In this document: piece after piece, positions 13,801-25,556 of the stretch | Position numbering within the stretch: the first letter of the stretch is position 1 | How the letters are laid out: every line of letters begins with the position of its first letter | DNA from: Ceratodon purpureus | Taxonomy: Eukaryota > Streptophyta > Bryopsida > Pseudoditrichales > Ditrichaceae | NCBI GenBank assembly: GCA_014871385.1 | Contig: CM026427.1 | Span: 8,314,344 to 8,378,343 of the forward strand | Direction: 5' to 3' | DNA length: 64,000 nucleotides | The notes under the pieces: model-generated | The model's database searches: none | The model's input: only the letters and a program-made list of their open reading frames with translations | What the model was told of the DNA's origin: nothing | Translations under genes and position numbers: made by a program

Positions 13801-16800
13801 TGAAAAGCCTCACTTAGTGTCTTGCTACTTCTTAACCCATATTCTTTGTGAACTAATGTGAGTGAGCTTGATTACAAAAGGAGCACATTCTCAACTTTAC
13901 AATTCATATTAACTTCCACTGGAGATAAATTTCTAGTGAGAAGTAAAAAATTCTTACTTTTTGACAATTTTGAGAAATAATTTATATTATTTTCAGCAAA
14001 AATTGCTAATAATGTCCTGAAAGCTTCAGCATCTATTTTGGAATTATTTTTTGCCAAAGCTGCTCTTGACCTACGGTAGTAATTACAGTTACAAAATTTA
14101 CAAAGTGTATACATAGTACTAATCTAAAAAGATGAATTAAAATATTTATAAACATTTGTGTTTTCATTAACCCCTAAATTTCCTTGTGTTTTGGAGAGCT
14201 TGAATCCTCAAAACTGCGATTTTTTACCACTATGCCCTCCCGTGGATATGAAACAATCTTTTTAACCTTTTTTGGAAATTCAACCGTAAGATCTTGTACC
14301 TAACCCTACTTGGAAGAACTGATCCAAATTTCAACCGTTGGATGTTTTTCATTAGTGAGATCTTAGTGTTCAAAGTTTCAGCAGATGATTTTTTGGGCCT
14401 TGGCCGAGAGGCATGGTGCAAATGGGCCAAAGGGAGACTTGACGATTATTACTTCAAACATTTTGGTCACATTTTTTTTCATGTAGCTAAGCAAGTTAGG
14501 TATGCTCATGCAAAATTTTAGGCCAAAAAAACGCTTTTTAGACCTTCATAAAAATTATTTTCTATAAGAAGGTATAAACTTGTCAAAATAGTAAAACATG
14601 CATTTCAAAAACAATTTGTAAGCTAAAGAAAAAGTGAACGGTGAGTAGGTACCTTTATAAATTTTTGATTTTCAAAAAAAAACAAATTTAAAAAATTCAA
14701 AAATCTTGAATTTTGACAAATTTTTAAAGGAAAAATTCAAAAATTACTAAAAACTTTGAAGCTTGTCTTTGTAAGTTTTGGAGGCTGCCCTTGTAAAATT
14801 GGTAAACTTTTTGACTTGGTTCACTATGGAATTTGAGTAGTGATTTGGTTATGAACATATTTCAATTTTTGTTTTTATAAAAAGACCTAATTTTAGACTG
14901 CCCGTTTTGGACTTGAAACCTAAAATTTCTAGATGAAGGTTCTAAAATTGGAATTTGGCTTCAAATTTTTTACTACATAGACTTTACTGTAAAAGGAGCT
15001 CCCAGTAAAAATCTTGAAAAAAAATATTACTTTTAACCTCCCCATCTAGGCTGCCCGAAATAGCCAAAACCCATTTTGGGTTTTAAGGATAGTTAGGGGT
15101 TAATATTGTTGTAATGTTTCGTATTATGGCCTCTATGTTTGGAATTATACTAAAAACTATGAATTAAGCTTACTTATAACATTCTTTTGTTTCAAGGATG
15201 GTATTTTAGTTTTAATGTCATCATCATTTATATTAGATACCGTTTGATATTTAGATTGCGGCAATATTTTTATGCTCTAATATATAATCATTGATTACCA
15301 CAAATACATAGTGCATAAACTGTTTATGGTTAACGACAATTAATATTTATTTCATGAAGAGCTTTGAACATGGATGAAATATTGACATGGTTGCAAAAAT
15401 TGCAATACATTTTGTAAAATGGGATCTTTGAAAAGTCAAGTATATTGGCTACTATACAACACTTTTGCAAAATCATTATCGAAAAGATTATTTTAATTTC
15501 TAGACTTCTTTGAAACTGCATAGTGATTGCAGCACTTCTTAAGAAGCTATTTTAAGCTCATATATTTCCAAAATATTATATTATTTGTACGAAAAAAATC
15601 TTCCATGTGTAGCTTTCTAATGGTACAATTTTTAGAGCATTTGAAATTACATTGCAAAAATTATGGGTTTCAAAGAATATAAAAAATTCCCTAAATCTGG
15701 TTAGGTAGTAACAAATGAAAATCTTTCATTTTTCCCCAAGTTGTCTGTTGTTACCAAGGGCAAAAAGTAAAAATATTAAATTTCAAAAAGTGGGCACTTG
15801 CAACATTATAGGCCGAATATATATATTATTAAGATAATTTTTATCAAGTAGTCATTTTTCATCTAACTAAATGATATTTTTCATCTAGAAGGGTTGTTTT
15901 CATCATTGCAAAGCTTTTGTCCGTTTAAGAATTAACAATCACCATCCATATGTATATTTTCATCCAATATTTTTTTTTCATCCAACCTTCAATTTACATT
16001 TAGCCGTGACATATATCATCATGTTTTTGTAACGTGGTACATGGTCCATTGACAAGACTGTTTATTCCGGTGTTGTCTCTACAAAATTATAGAAAATTAT
16101 GTTGTTTGTACTTCAATAATTAGTAGAAGTTTGAATTTAGCTTCGATTTTATAAAAATTCATTGAGATTTTTTGCCATTGACAAGGACATATCTATGTTT
16201 GAATTTTCCATTGAACATGTTTTGGTTATCTTGATTTCTTGCTCCTTCCAAGCATGTATGGAGTTCAAAGTCAAATGAAAGCAAACCCAACTTCCATACC
16301 TACAATACTTGATGACATCTATAGATCAAATGTTTTTACAAAGTATATTTTTTGAGCATCAAAACTAAAGTACATTGCTCGGGCAATGTCTAAAAAAACT
16401 TTTACAATGACTTAGAACCTTGTAATCTCATAATTTGTACGATGAATAGAGCTCCAATTTGGTATATATTTCTTTCTACGAGGTATATACAATATCCTAC
16501 AATTATAGATTCTTTATGATGTCTAGATTTAGAAATCAAAAGGTAGCTATTAGAAGGGCTCTTATATGATGTCTATCTTTTGCAATTTTGGCTCCAAAAA
16601 CAATAACAAAGTCCTTGGGTTAACCCCTAAAAGGATATGCAGATGTAGTTGCTGTAGGGGTTTACACATGTATTTATGCATCGAAGATTGGAAAATGATG
16701 TTATGATATTGAATTTTTTGTGGAAGTCAATGACAGTACTCTAAATGGTATATATTTTTTCCATAATTTTTGGAGTAATTTAGAGCAACTTTACCACGGC

Positions 16801-19000
16801 TTGTGTATACTGCAAGTATGAATAAATGGGCACAAAAGACTCCATAGAATACACACATTGATTCCAATATTTTTTGGAAAGTTTCACAATTTTCCTCATC
16901 TTTGGGCCCTTCTTTTGCTTTTTGGTTGATTCAAGTAATATGCATTGCAAGGCCCCTCAATTCATGTTACAATCCCGGCCGAGGCCATATTCCAGCCTCA
17001 GGGCCCTTTAGGGATTAATCAAGTTCTCAGATTCTTCTTAAGCAGCTTCTTTTGTCCAAGGCTTTGAAGTTATTCAAGAATTGTGATTTATTTGAAACTC
17101 TAACTTGATTATAAAACACATCTAAAACTTCCTATTTAATTCTTCTTATGTGTTGGCCACATTTATACAGTGCTATCTGCAAGTGTTTTGGAGCTAACAT
17201 AGCTACCATGGAAAATACATATCACTAGTGCAACTAAGTAAGCTAGGCATGTCCTTTTCAAATAAAAAATTACTGATTTTTTTTGTAATTTGATTGTTTT
17301 CCTTCAATTTTAATTTCAAAGCCTTTTAGGTTTTCATTGGAATTTTGAAATGGATATTTCATTGTTCATGAAGACGGTTGTGTGGATCGGAAGGATGCCA
17401 TTCTTATCAATTACATTCTATTATTGCAATTTTTTTAATCACAATCTCTAATAATTCTTAAAGAAATGATCCAATGTGATCAAATTTTTTACTCATTGTA
17501 TTTTGTATCAAGTTTTGTATTGTGTTAATATTATAGTTATTAGTGCATTAAACAAAGTACTAATGAATTTATTTTCTACATCAAATGATTTATAAGGGAA
17601 ATTTTACATGTTCAAATAGAAAAACACAATGAAGTTCAAGTAATATTAAAGACAAAAATGTTAAAATGACTCAGCACATCCAAGTGATAAAATTTGAAGA
17701 AGCGTTTTTTTTTATTCAACTTTTTTTTAATAGGCATAATTTATAACTTCTATTTTATTTTTATCTTCGAGGCTTAAAAAAATACTACTTCCAAATGTTT
17801 GATAATTTAAAACAAATATTGTTATTTTTTTGTGAATAATAGATATAGGCATCTAAATACATTAAGTGAGATATTTATGTGAAATCAATGTAAATATATT
17901 GCATTGAGTACAAATATTACATTGATTGATATGATTAATTGAAAAGATATGGTTGTGTTTTTGAGAATTTCATAGAATATATCAAGATCTTACAAATCAA
18001 CAACATTAAGCTTAAATTAAGAATGCCATCAAAAGTAGTTGATATTGGCACATTATCCTTTGGAAATGGTATTTTGTGTTTTTCCTTGTATTCAAAAAGA
18101 AGAATAATACTCTTTCAAGGAATTGGTATGAATTGAATAATTTTTTAATTTTTTGATTTAAAAAAAAAATAAATGTTTTAAAATGTTTATTTACTCCAAT
18201 CTCAGATTTTTTTTTTTTGGGAATCTACTGATTTATTTTAAACTCATTTCATAAAATCAGTTGTAGTGCTTTTAATAATTGAAAGTCGGTTTTTCTCTTA
18301 AATTCAAATTTCAAAGTACATGAAAATTTGAAACCTTTGAACCTGGAGTTCCTTTTGTACTATTCAAAAAATAATAATGTAGTTTTAATATATAAAATTG
18401 TTTAGTTATGATAATATACAAAGATATATGCCTATTATTATAAAACTTCATGTTTGATGTGGACTTTAAAATGAAAACAATTAAATCTTGACTTGGAAGT
18501 GTCATTTGAGGGAAAATATGTGCATATATTACAAATATAAATGACTTGTACTTACTTTTCGTAATTTGTGATGATAATTATTTTTCATAATACCACAATT
18601 CTTTGGACATTCATCTAAGGAATGGTGAAGCTTTACAATTATTCAGGGGTTCAGCAAAAATTCTAAGAAATAATTTAATAAATAAATATTTGCTTCTTGG
18701 TGGCAACTGTGCAATGGCATGACTAGTACTTGTATCTAGTACTCAAAACCTAGAAAACATTGAGCTTTTCATTATTGATAATCTGCCCAAGATCTAACAA
18801 TTTAGTTACCACGCAAATCTTCATGAGTACCCTCATAAGTCATCTGTACCCCATCTCTCTTCTTTCACAATCACAATCAAATTACTCATCAACAGTCAAT
18901 TTCAAATTTCAAATTAACCATTTTCCTAGAGTAGGTCCCAATCCAATCAAGTGCCCTCAAACTCTCAAAGCAAACCAAAGTCCAGCAGTGTGAAAGAGCC
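13801..19000. other. AT-rich intergenic DNA, no gene recognised
   Basis: About 5 kb of AT-rich sequence with only short, shadow-like open frames. I found no transposase, reverse transcriptase, RNase H, gag or integrase motif and no long terminal repeat pair. It probably consists of decayed repeats. The segment 13260-13335 contains a tRNA-like internal promoter word (GGTAGACTCAATCCC), which hints at an old SINE but is weak. Confidence 0.5.
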
Positions 19001-19039
19001 GCATGCAGAAACGCCAAACGCGACGATTCAGAACGTAAA

Positions 19040-19510
19040 AGATCCGACCTGGCAGAGCAGTCCGGTGTGAACGAACCACCCGCGCCATTGTCGAAGTCCC
19101 AAAACACATGTGGCAGCCACGTCACCAGAACGAACGAAACAACCCTCACAGACCCGCGGCCCGTCATCCGAGGCCGGTCACAGAATGGATGAAACATCCC
19201 AAAACAGAGCAGTGGTGTCCAAACAAACAAACCTGATAGCAGTACCCTAAACATCCAACGTGGCAGAAACTGAGGCGCCAGATGGGACAACACACCCTGA
19301 AAAAACATCTGATATGGCAGCCACATAGGACATCTACAGACAAACGTGTCGCACCCCCAGCCCAGCGATCGAAAACAGACGATCCAGTCCACCAGAAAGA
19401 CGCCAGATCGGATAAAAAGAAGCAGCCACGTCGGACGATGAGGCCTGGAACATCCGAGTTGGCAGCCAGGTCGGACGGCCCGACCCGAGGAAAATCCGAG
19501 GTGGCAGGGG
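19040..19510. promoter_or_regulatory. Cluster of TGGCAG-type repeats with three ABRE-like cores upstream of the RING gene
   Basis: The pattern TCNRANNTGGCAG occurs five times: 19043-19055, 19254-19266, 19308-19320, 19453-19465 and 19495-19507, with a weaker sixth copy ending at 19116. Several continue as CCACGTC or CCAGGTCGGAC, and the copy at 19453-19475 is an imperfect dyad (9 of 11 positions paired around a central A). ABRE-type cores (ACGTGGC or its complement GCCACGT) are at 19116-19122, 19258-19264 and 19425-19431. The next gene downstream on the + strand is the RING-H2 ligase. Binding by bZIP or other factors is inferred from the words only. Confidence 0.5.
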
Positions 19511-21098
19511 CGGGGAACTGGCGTGTCGCTCTTGGTTGCGCTTCGTCTCGCAGCTCAGAGAGTTCGCCTCGCGCACTTGGATCCTTCCGTTGCAGAGCTT
19601 GCGCTGATCATCCGCCATCGCCACCTCCATCGACATCGCCATCCCACCTCACCACACTCAGTCCTCTCTCCCTTACATCCACCACCCTCTGCATGCTCCT
19701 ACCTTCGCCCTCAAGCATCCCCAAACCCCACCGTCGGGGGTTTCTCTTCCCTCACAGCGAATTTAACCAGGCCACATTCGGTGTGCAACGGTGATCAGGA
19801 CTGGCGTTTCTTAATTCCGCTTTCAGGTGCGTTTTGAGTTTCGGCGTTAGTCGGGGGTTGGTGTTTTTGGTTTCCGGGTGTGGGTGGGCGGGTGGTTTTA
19901 TGGGTGGCCTATTGGGCTGCTTTTTGGGAGGTGACGATGTGCGAATTGGTTACTTTTTTTTTTTGGTTTTGTTGGGGTGTGGTTTGTGAGTTGGGGTTGG
20001 AGCTCGCGTGGTGGGCTGTTTAGGGTTTTGAACGAGTTTCGTGGATTTTGTGTGTTTGGAGTTGGAGAGCTTTTTGTACGGTGTTTTAGAGGTTGTTTTT
20101 GTGTTTTTGCGTTTTGGTGGGTGTTGGTTTTGGAGGAGTTCGAGATTGGGATTTCGATTTGGTTGGTTGGGGTTAGTGAGGTGCATGCATGGGATGAGAG
20201 GTCTGACAGGTATGGCATGTATGATGGAGAGATGGATTATCGGGTAGTTTTTGGAGTTTATTCCGGTTTTGCTGTTTTTCGATTTCGGTTTGAATTTGGA
20301 GTGGAGCATTGAGCATGGGTGGATGTGTGCTGCGAAAACCGGTGATGTGGTATCCGTACTGCCGCGATGGGAGCCCTCTTTAAGCTGGGCTGTGGATGTC
20401 TGTCTCTGTGAATAGTTGGCAGGTGATCGTGCTGTGTCCTACATTTTCACACGCGTGAGGAATTGAAGGTGATTTGCCACCTTCGAGGGTACTAACACAT
20501 TGCAGGACTCTGGCAGACTGGTAGCTTAGCTTCTCATTGAGATATGTCATGTAGATTAAATTACTGACATGATATTTGACATCTGTGGTTATTATTTAGT
20601 AGCGTCTGGGCCTAGACTTGGTTATCTCAAGCTTCACTCTTACAAGGCTCAAATGTGCTTTAGTTTTGGGAGCGGTTTTCCAAAATTAGGGCACAGCGTG
20701 ATTGAGTGTGAGTTGGTTTGTTTGGTATCATGTGAGGAGTGACCGTGGTTGTTATGGTTTGTTTTCCTTTGAGACGTGACGCGAATAGTGTATTGGTTCT
20801 GTGATATCGCGATTTTCTTTTAGAAGTGTTGCTCTGCTATCGTTTGGCCTGCAAGCTATCTGCTCTGTATCTAATTTTCTCTTGGTGCTGTTGTTCAGCT
20901 TGTGATAGGAGGTATGTACACAATGCTGTGAGAAGGCGTGAAGCTTGTTCTGCACCGGTAAGACTTGCATGTGCTTGGATGTTTTATGTATTACTTGAAG
21001 GTTATATAGGCGTGAGCAGTATCCTTGGTGTGGATGAGCAGAGGATAATGATACTTTTCATGCTACTTTTGCAGGGCTCGTCTAGGAGTACGGCAGAA

Positions 21099-24000
21099 AT
21101 GGAGGGGAGTGGTCCCAGCGATGAGGGAAGCAGGGAAGTAGGGGTGGAAGTTGTTGGAGAAGGCAGTACTCGATGGCGGGGTTCGCGGTTGCGGAAGCCA
21201 CGCAATGGCCTTGCTAGTTGGACTGAGAGAACTTTTCCTTCGCGCAATCAGAGTTCTAATGAGGCTGAAGCGGAGGAAACCGGTGTGTTGCGGGATCAGG
21301 ATATCGATACAGTGGATGGTGGTGGAAGGTGGCGGAGGTTAACAAATGCTGAGGCGGAGGCTGATCTCTCAGTCCTGCGAAATATGGCAGAGCCACGTGA
21401 TGGTACCGATAGTAGAGACAATGGGACTGAAGACGGAACGGAGGTGATGGAGGTGACTGGATGGCGGAACCCTCGGGTAGTTAGAAGGAATGCCGCGAGG
21501 GTTAGGTCGGAAAGGGTTGCACGTTCTTCGGCTGCCTTGCCAGAGTCTAGTGAGGGGCCCGAACTTCGACATTTCGGAGATTTGTTAGACGGTCGAGCAA
21601 GAGGGACAGAGGCCAGTGGTTCTAGGGATGTAGAGGTACATGATTATTCTGCCGTCTTTGGTTTATCTTCCGATGAAGAGGATGGTCCAGCTAGTGGGAA
21701 GAAACCGGCTCATGAAGTTATTGATCTTGGTGGAGACTCGCCTCAGTTAATCAATGGTCGCGTTAATGGGCTCATCAGTGACGACATGATACGGAATGAA
21801 GAGGTTGGGCCGTCACAAAGTTCTGGGCAGTCGCCATTAAGAAGATTAATGCAGAGACCAGCATCTGCAGATGCGAAACGTGCAAGAAGAGTTCTGCGAA
21901 GTGGTGTGGCTCTTCCAGAAGAACGGGACGACGACGATGAATTTCTCACTGCAAATTATCTTGAGGATGTTAATGATCCTATATGGAATCAGATCCCGGT
22001 TGCTCAATCTCGTCCAGAGCCTCATAATTTGAGAAGAGGAGGAAGTACGAACATGGCCGCTTTGAGGAGAGAACGAAGTTCGATGGCTGCTCCTGGTCCT
22101 CGGAGTCGATTGGATGGTCGTCCTTTCACCAGCAATGGATCTCGTGGTAGACTAGGTCGACACAGGTTTCAACCAGGGGGCAGTTCAGGCGTTGGGTTAT
22201 CGGATTTAAACCATCTTCGAATGCCGTTCTCTGTACCTTCGTCGTCAGGGAATGATAGCGCGGATGCTCAGAGCAACGGGGTTGTGAACTTGGACGAACC
22301 AGACTCTCCAACCTTAGTTTCCATGCGGCCAGGGAATACCATAGTTTTGGAAGATGATGGAGAATCTGACCGTGCGCGGCAATTGGCGGAAGACGAGAGG
22401 GTAGCCAGAGAGTTGCAGGACTCATTTGCACGGGAGGACCTGGGTATTGGACGGCCATCGGTATACTTCTGAGCTCTTCGATAGCGAGAGTTGAGACCCA
22501 AATGTTGTGATGATGTTCTGTTGCAGATATACGTGCATGTTTAGCAACAAGAGGAGCACCTTAGGGCTTTTGTCCTGATTATTTCTTGTTGCTTGCCAAT
22601 CTGATTGTTTTCCTTGTCTAGAAACGAGTTGGTTAGTGGTGGTAGTGTCTGATCTGAGAGTAATGCTACATTTCTAATTCTGTGATGTGAAGTCACCTCA
22701 ATTCTTTGCTCTTAATTTGTTCCTAAGTCTGATTTGGTTCTACTACTTGGTGATGTGCGGTTGTTCAGAGAGATGAATATTTGGCGAGGCTGTTGCAAGC
22801 TCAGGAGAATTCTCATGGTCGGGGACTTCCGATTGAACAAAGGCCTGTCTTTTTCGCCCCCTCTGGAATGCGGGTTAGTCCTCTCTCAAATTGAATTCGC
22901 TCAACTTGTTTCGTGCATGTATTTATGAGCTGGTTTTGGCTCACCTCAACTCTTTCATTGGCTTTTATGAGAACTGATTGGCCTAGTTATTTATAACGCT
23001 TCATAGTGATTTTTATGTTTTTAGGCTTTGTTAGGAGGCGATGACGACGAGCGGGAAGCACTAAGGCTTTTTCGAAATGAGTTGGCTCAAGGCCATGTAC
23101 CAGATAACGCTGCATCAAGCTCAAGGATAGTGCGCAGGGCTTATGGCCGGAACAATGCCTTGGGTCGTTCGCTGAATTCTCAATCTGCACCTACACGAGA
23201 CATAATGAATACTCCTAGACATTTTCAATTTCCAGCAAGTATGGGGCTGGATAGGGTAAGTCCTAGTAGTTACCTCCCCTTGGAAGTTCCAAAACGGGTA
23301 ATTTTTCTAGTAACAATATGTACCTTTCTTGTTGCTGGTTTATCAGAGTGATTCTTAATGTTCGCTTCATTTTTTTTCAGAGAATGGATGTCTTGGCTGC
23401 TCTGGAGATGGCCTTTCAGGATCAGGTTCCTGTTGGCTTCCAGCTTGCACATGTTGATCGTGATTTTAATGAGTAAGTCTTTTGTTTCACGAAAATGACC
23501 TCTTCACCTGACTTATTTTGTATGTATTTTCTTTTCTTGTGAGAGTCAACATTTGAAGTGAAGAGGATCAGGATGCCGTACTCTCCTGGAGATTATGAAA
23601 ATTTGTATATCTCTCTTGGTTAGAAGTTATGGATTTAATTTGGATAATAGTGCAATTTTGCTGAGTTTTGCATATTCTGCTCGTTTCTTTGTGTACTATC
23701 ATATTCTGCTCGTTTCTTTGTGTACTTCGTTTCATTGCTTTGACTTGTTTATATTTGCACTTTCAAGTTCTTGGGCTTTTGTCGATGTTGGTATAGTCCG
23801 CACATTTTGGAACTGTTCTTAGACTTTTTTATGTCAATTTTCAGGAATGATTATGAAATGCTACTGGCATTGGACACAGACAATGATCGGCATCGAGGAG
23901 CATCTTGGGAAAGCATTAGTCAACTTCCTGTTACTACACTTGCAGTAAGTTTTGATTTTCTTTGAACTGTATCTTTTATGTCCTACTGTATTGTGGTTGA

Positions 24001-24436
24001 CGAGTTTCGCAAAACTTTGGCTGTAATCTTGGATTCTCTTCCACTCATTTTATTGTTTGGCTTCGTGATGTTTGATTGGTGCAGCCAACTGATGTTACCG
24101 ACGAAGATTGTTCAATATGTTTGGATACGCCCGTCGCAGGGGATGTTGTTCGACGACTTCCATGCATGCATGTGTTTCATCAGCCGGTATGTGATTCCTT
24201 GCATAGCTTGGCATGTTGTCTCTGTTGGTTATGCCGACGTGCGTTTCACGAACAATTCAGATGCTTCTACAGGTCATGTTTGCTTGTTGCTGTTACTTTT
24301 TTTATCTTTAACAGTGTTTTTCCCAATTTTATTCTAGTAATTGAATCTTGCGAAACATCTGGGATGGATGGGACAGTGTATAGACCAGTGGTTGCAGTGC
24401 CAAGCCGTGTGCCCTGTTTGCAAGGCGCACATATGA
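21099..24436 (+). CDS. RING-H2 E3 ubiquitin ligase
   Basis: Seven coding exons join in phase: 21099-22460, 22769-22873, 23025-23255, 23381-23472, 23845-23944, 24085-24186 and 24377-24436, giving about 683 residues. I start at ATG 21099, 25 bases after a TTTTGCAG acceptor at 21074, because the frame upstream of that acceptor is a probable 5' UTR intron and looks unlike protein. The first two thirds are acidic/basic and Ser/Arg-rich, probably disordered. The C-terminus is a RING-H2 finger: CSIC, then LPCMHVFH, then CIDQWL and CPVC, i.e. C-x2-C, C-x-H-x2-H-x2-C, C-x2-C, ending five residues later. RING-H2 proteins recruit E2 enzymes and ubiquitinate targets; substrate and location are not visible. 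The zinc ligands are split between the last two exons. A 29-base direct duplication (23671-23726) lies in the intron before exon 5. Confidence 0.88.
23671..23726. repeat. 29-base tandem duplication in a RING-gene intron
   Basis: The unit beginning CATATTCTGCTCGTTTCTTT is present twice, head to tail, with no spacer, within the intron 23473-23844. Only its position in an intron is notable. Confidence 0.85.
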
Positions 24437-25556
24437 GGTGTCTGGGGAGGTATGGGAAGAAGAAATGTGCTATTGGATACATCATTGGGATGTACTGCAC
24501 TGCAAACACCAGATACTGTGAGATGAAGATTTTTTATGAAATCAAGCTTATCATGGATGTGTAAGCTTCTAGAGGACCTGCATTGATCGATAGTTATGGT
24601 CCTCAGCGTTTGGTGTATTCGGTGTACATATCGATGGAGGAGTTGGATTCCGTAAGCCTGTGACTAAATTATAAACAGGAGGGTGCAGTAGCATGATTAC
24701 CCTTTTTGGATCGACACCTTTGGCTACAATTTATCTTTGACTGGTCAATCCTTATAGTCCTTTGATCTTCTGCACATATCACTTGGCGGCAACTTGGGAA
24801 CTGTAAATTGAATCCTAACTGTTTTGAGGCCGATATTTATACGGTCGAGTACCTTGCATCAGTGGATGGGGATTTTAAATTGTGGGCAGCTGAGTTGGAG
24901 ACCAGTCTGCGTACTAGCTGTAAATCGAGTCTATTTCAACTTCCGACCCATGGGTCGATCTTTGATCTAAGCAGAAGGCGCATGTCGGAAGGGAAAGAAA
25001 AATTAGAATCCTCTGAGTGAATTCTATTGTAGCAACTTAGTATGCGAGATTCCTCCCCGAACCGCAGCTCGTATTTTTGGTTATTATTGTGGCTAATTGT
25101 GTCGAAATGACTTAATTTAAATACACAGTTCCATTTATGTTGTCAATAAATTTTTATGTCTATGTCTTCGCTGGTATAATTCGTTTGGGAAACTTTCGTC
25201 TCCATTTGATGTCTCGTTAGTGCAATGAGATAAATCTTGTCCTTGCTAAAAGAAGCTGCAAATAGTTTTCGAGATGGTTCTATCAAATTACGCTGCGTAA
25301 CCGAACCAGGAGATTTCCCTCCTATTCCACCGGCGGAAGAAGCTCAGACAAGCTTACAATCTAAGAACCTGGAGTCTCAAAAGTACTATTCAAAAACGGC
25401 ACTTGTTCCTAAGTATTACGAAAGGCATTCACTGTGCCAAGTGTTCTCTGATTTTACACAACTTTTCTGTCGAACAAATCAAACTTTGTTTGTTTGCTAC
25501 ATTTGATAAACTTCTGATACAAATGCTACAGTGCTCGTCACAGCAACTGTGAGAGA
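24437..25556. other. 3' flank of RING gene and convergent flank of the long minus-strand gene
   Basis: Contains the RING-gene 3' UTR. Short open frames at 24808-25020 and 25237-25506 have no recognisable domain, and nothing supports splicing to a neighbour. No RNA gene seen. Confidence 0.5.

Noticed and set aside
13801..19000. Possible LTR retrotransposon in the AT-rich desert
   Set aside because: No long terminal repeats, primer-binding site, polypurine tract or pol motifs could be seen.
19334..20312. Long open frames on both strands around 19.3-20.3 kb
   Set aside because: They arise from GC-rich and T/G-rich biased composition in the RING-gene promoter and leader; sequences are low-complexity.
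20826..21098. Upstream extension of the RING-gene frame to an ATG at 20826
   Set aside because: It crosses a TTTTGCAG acceptor at 21074, encodes Cys/Trp-rich low-quality sequence, and the acidic protein begins naturally at the ATG just after the acceptor.
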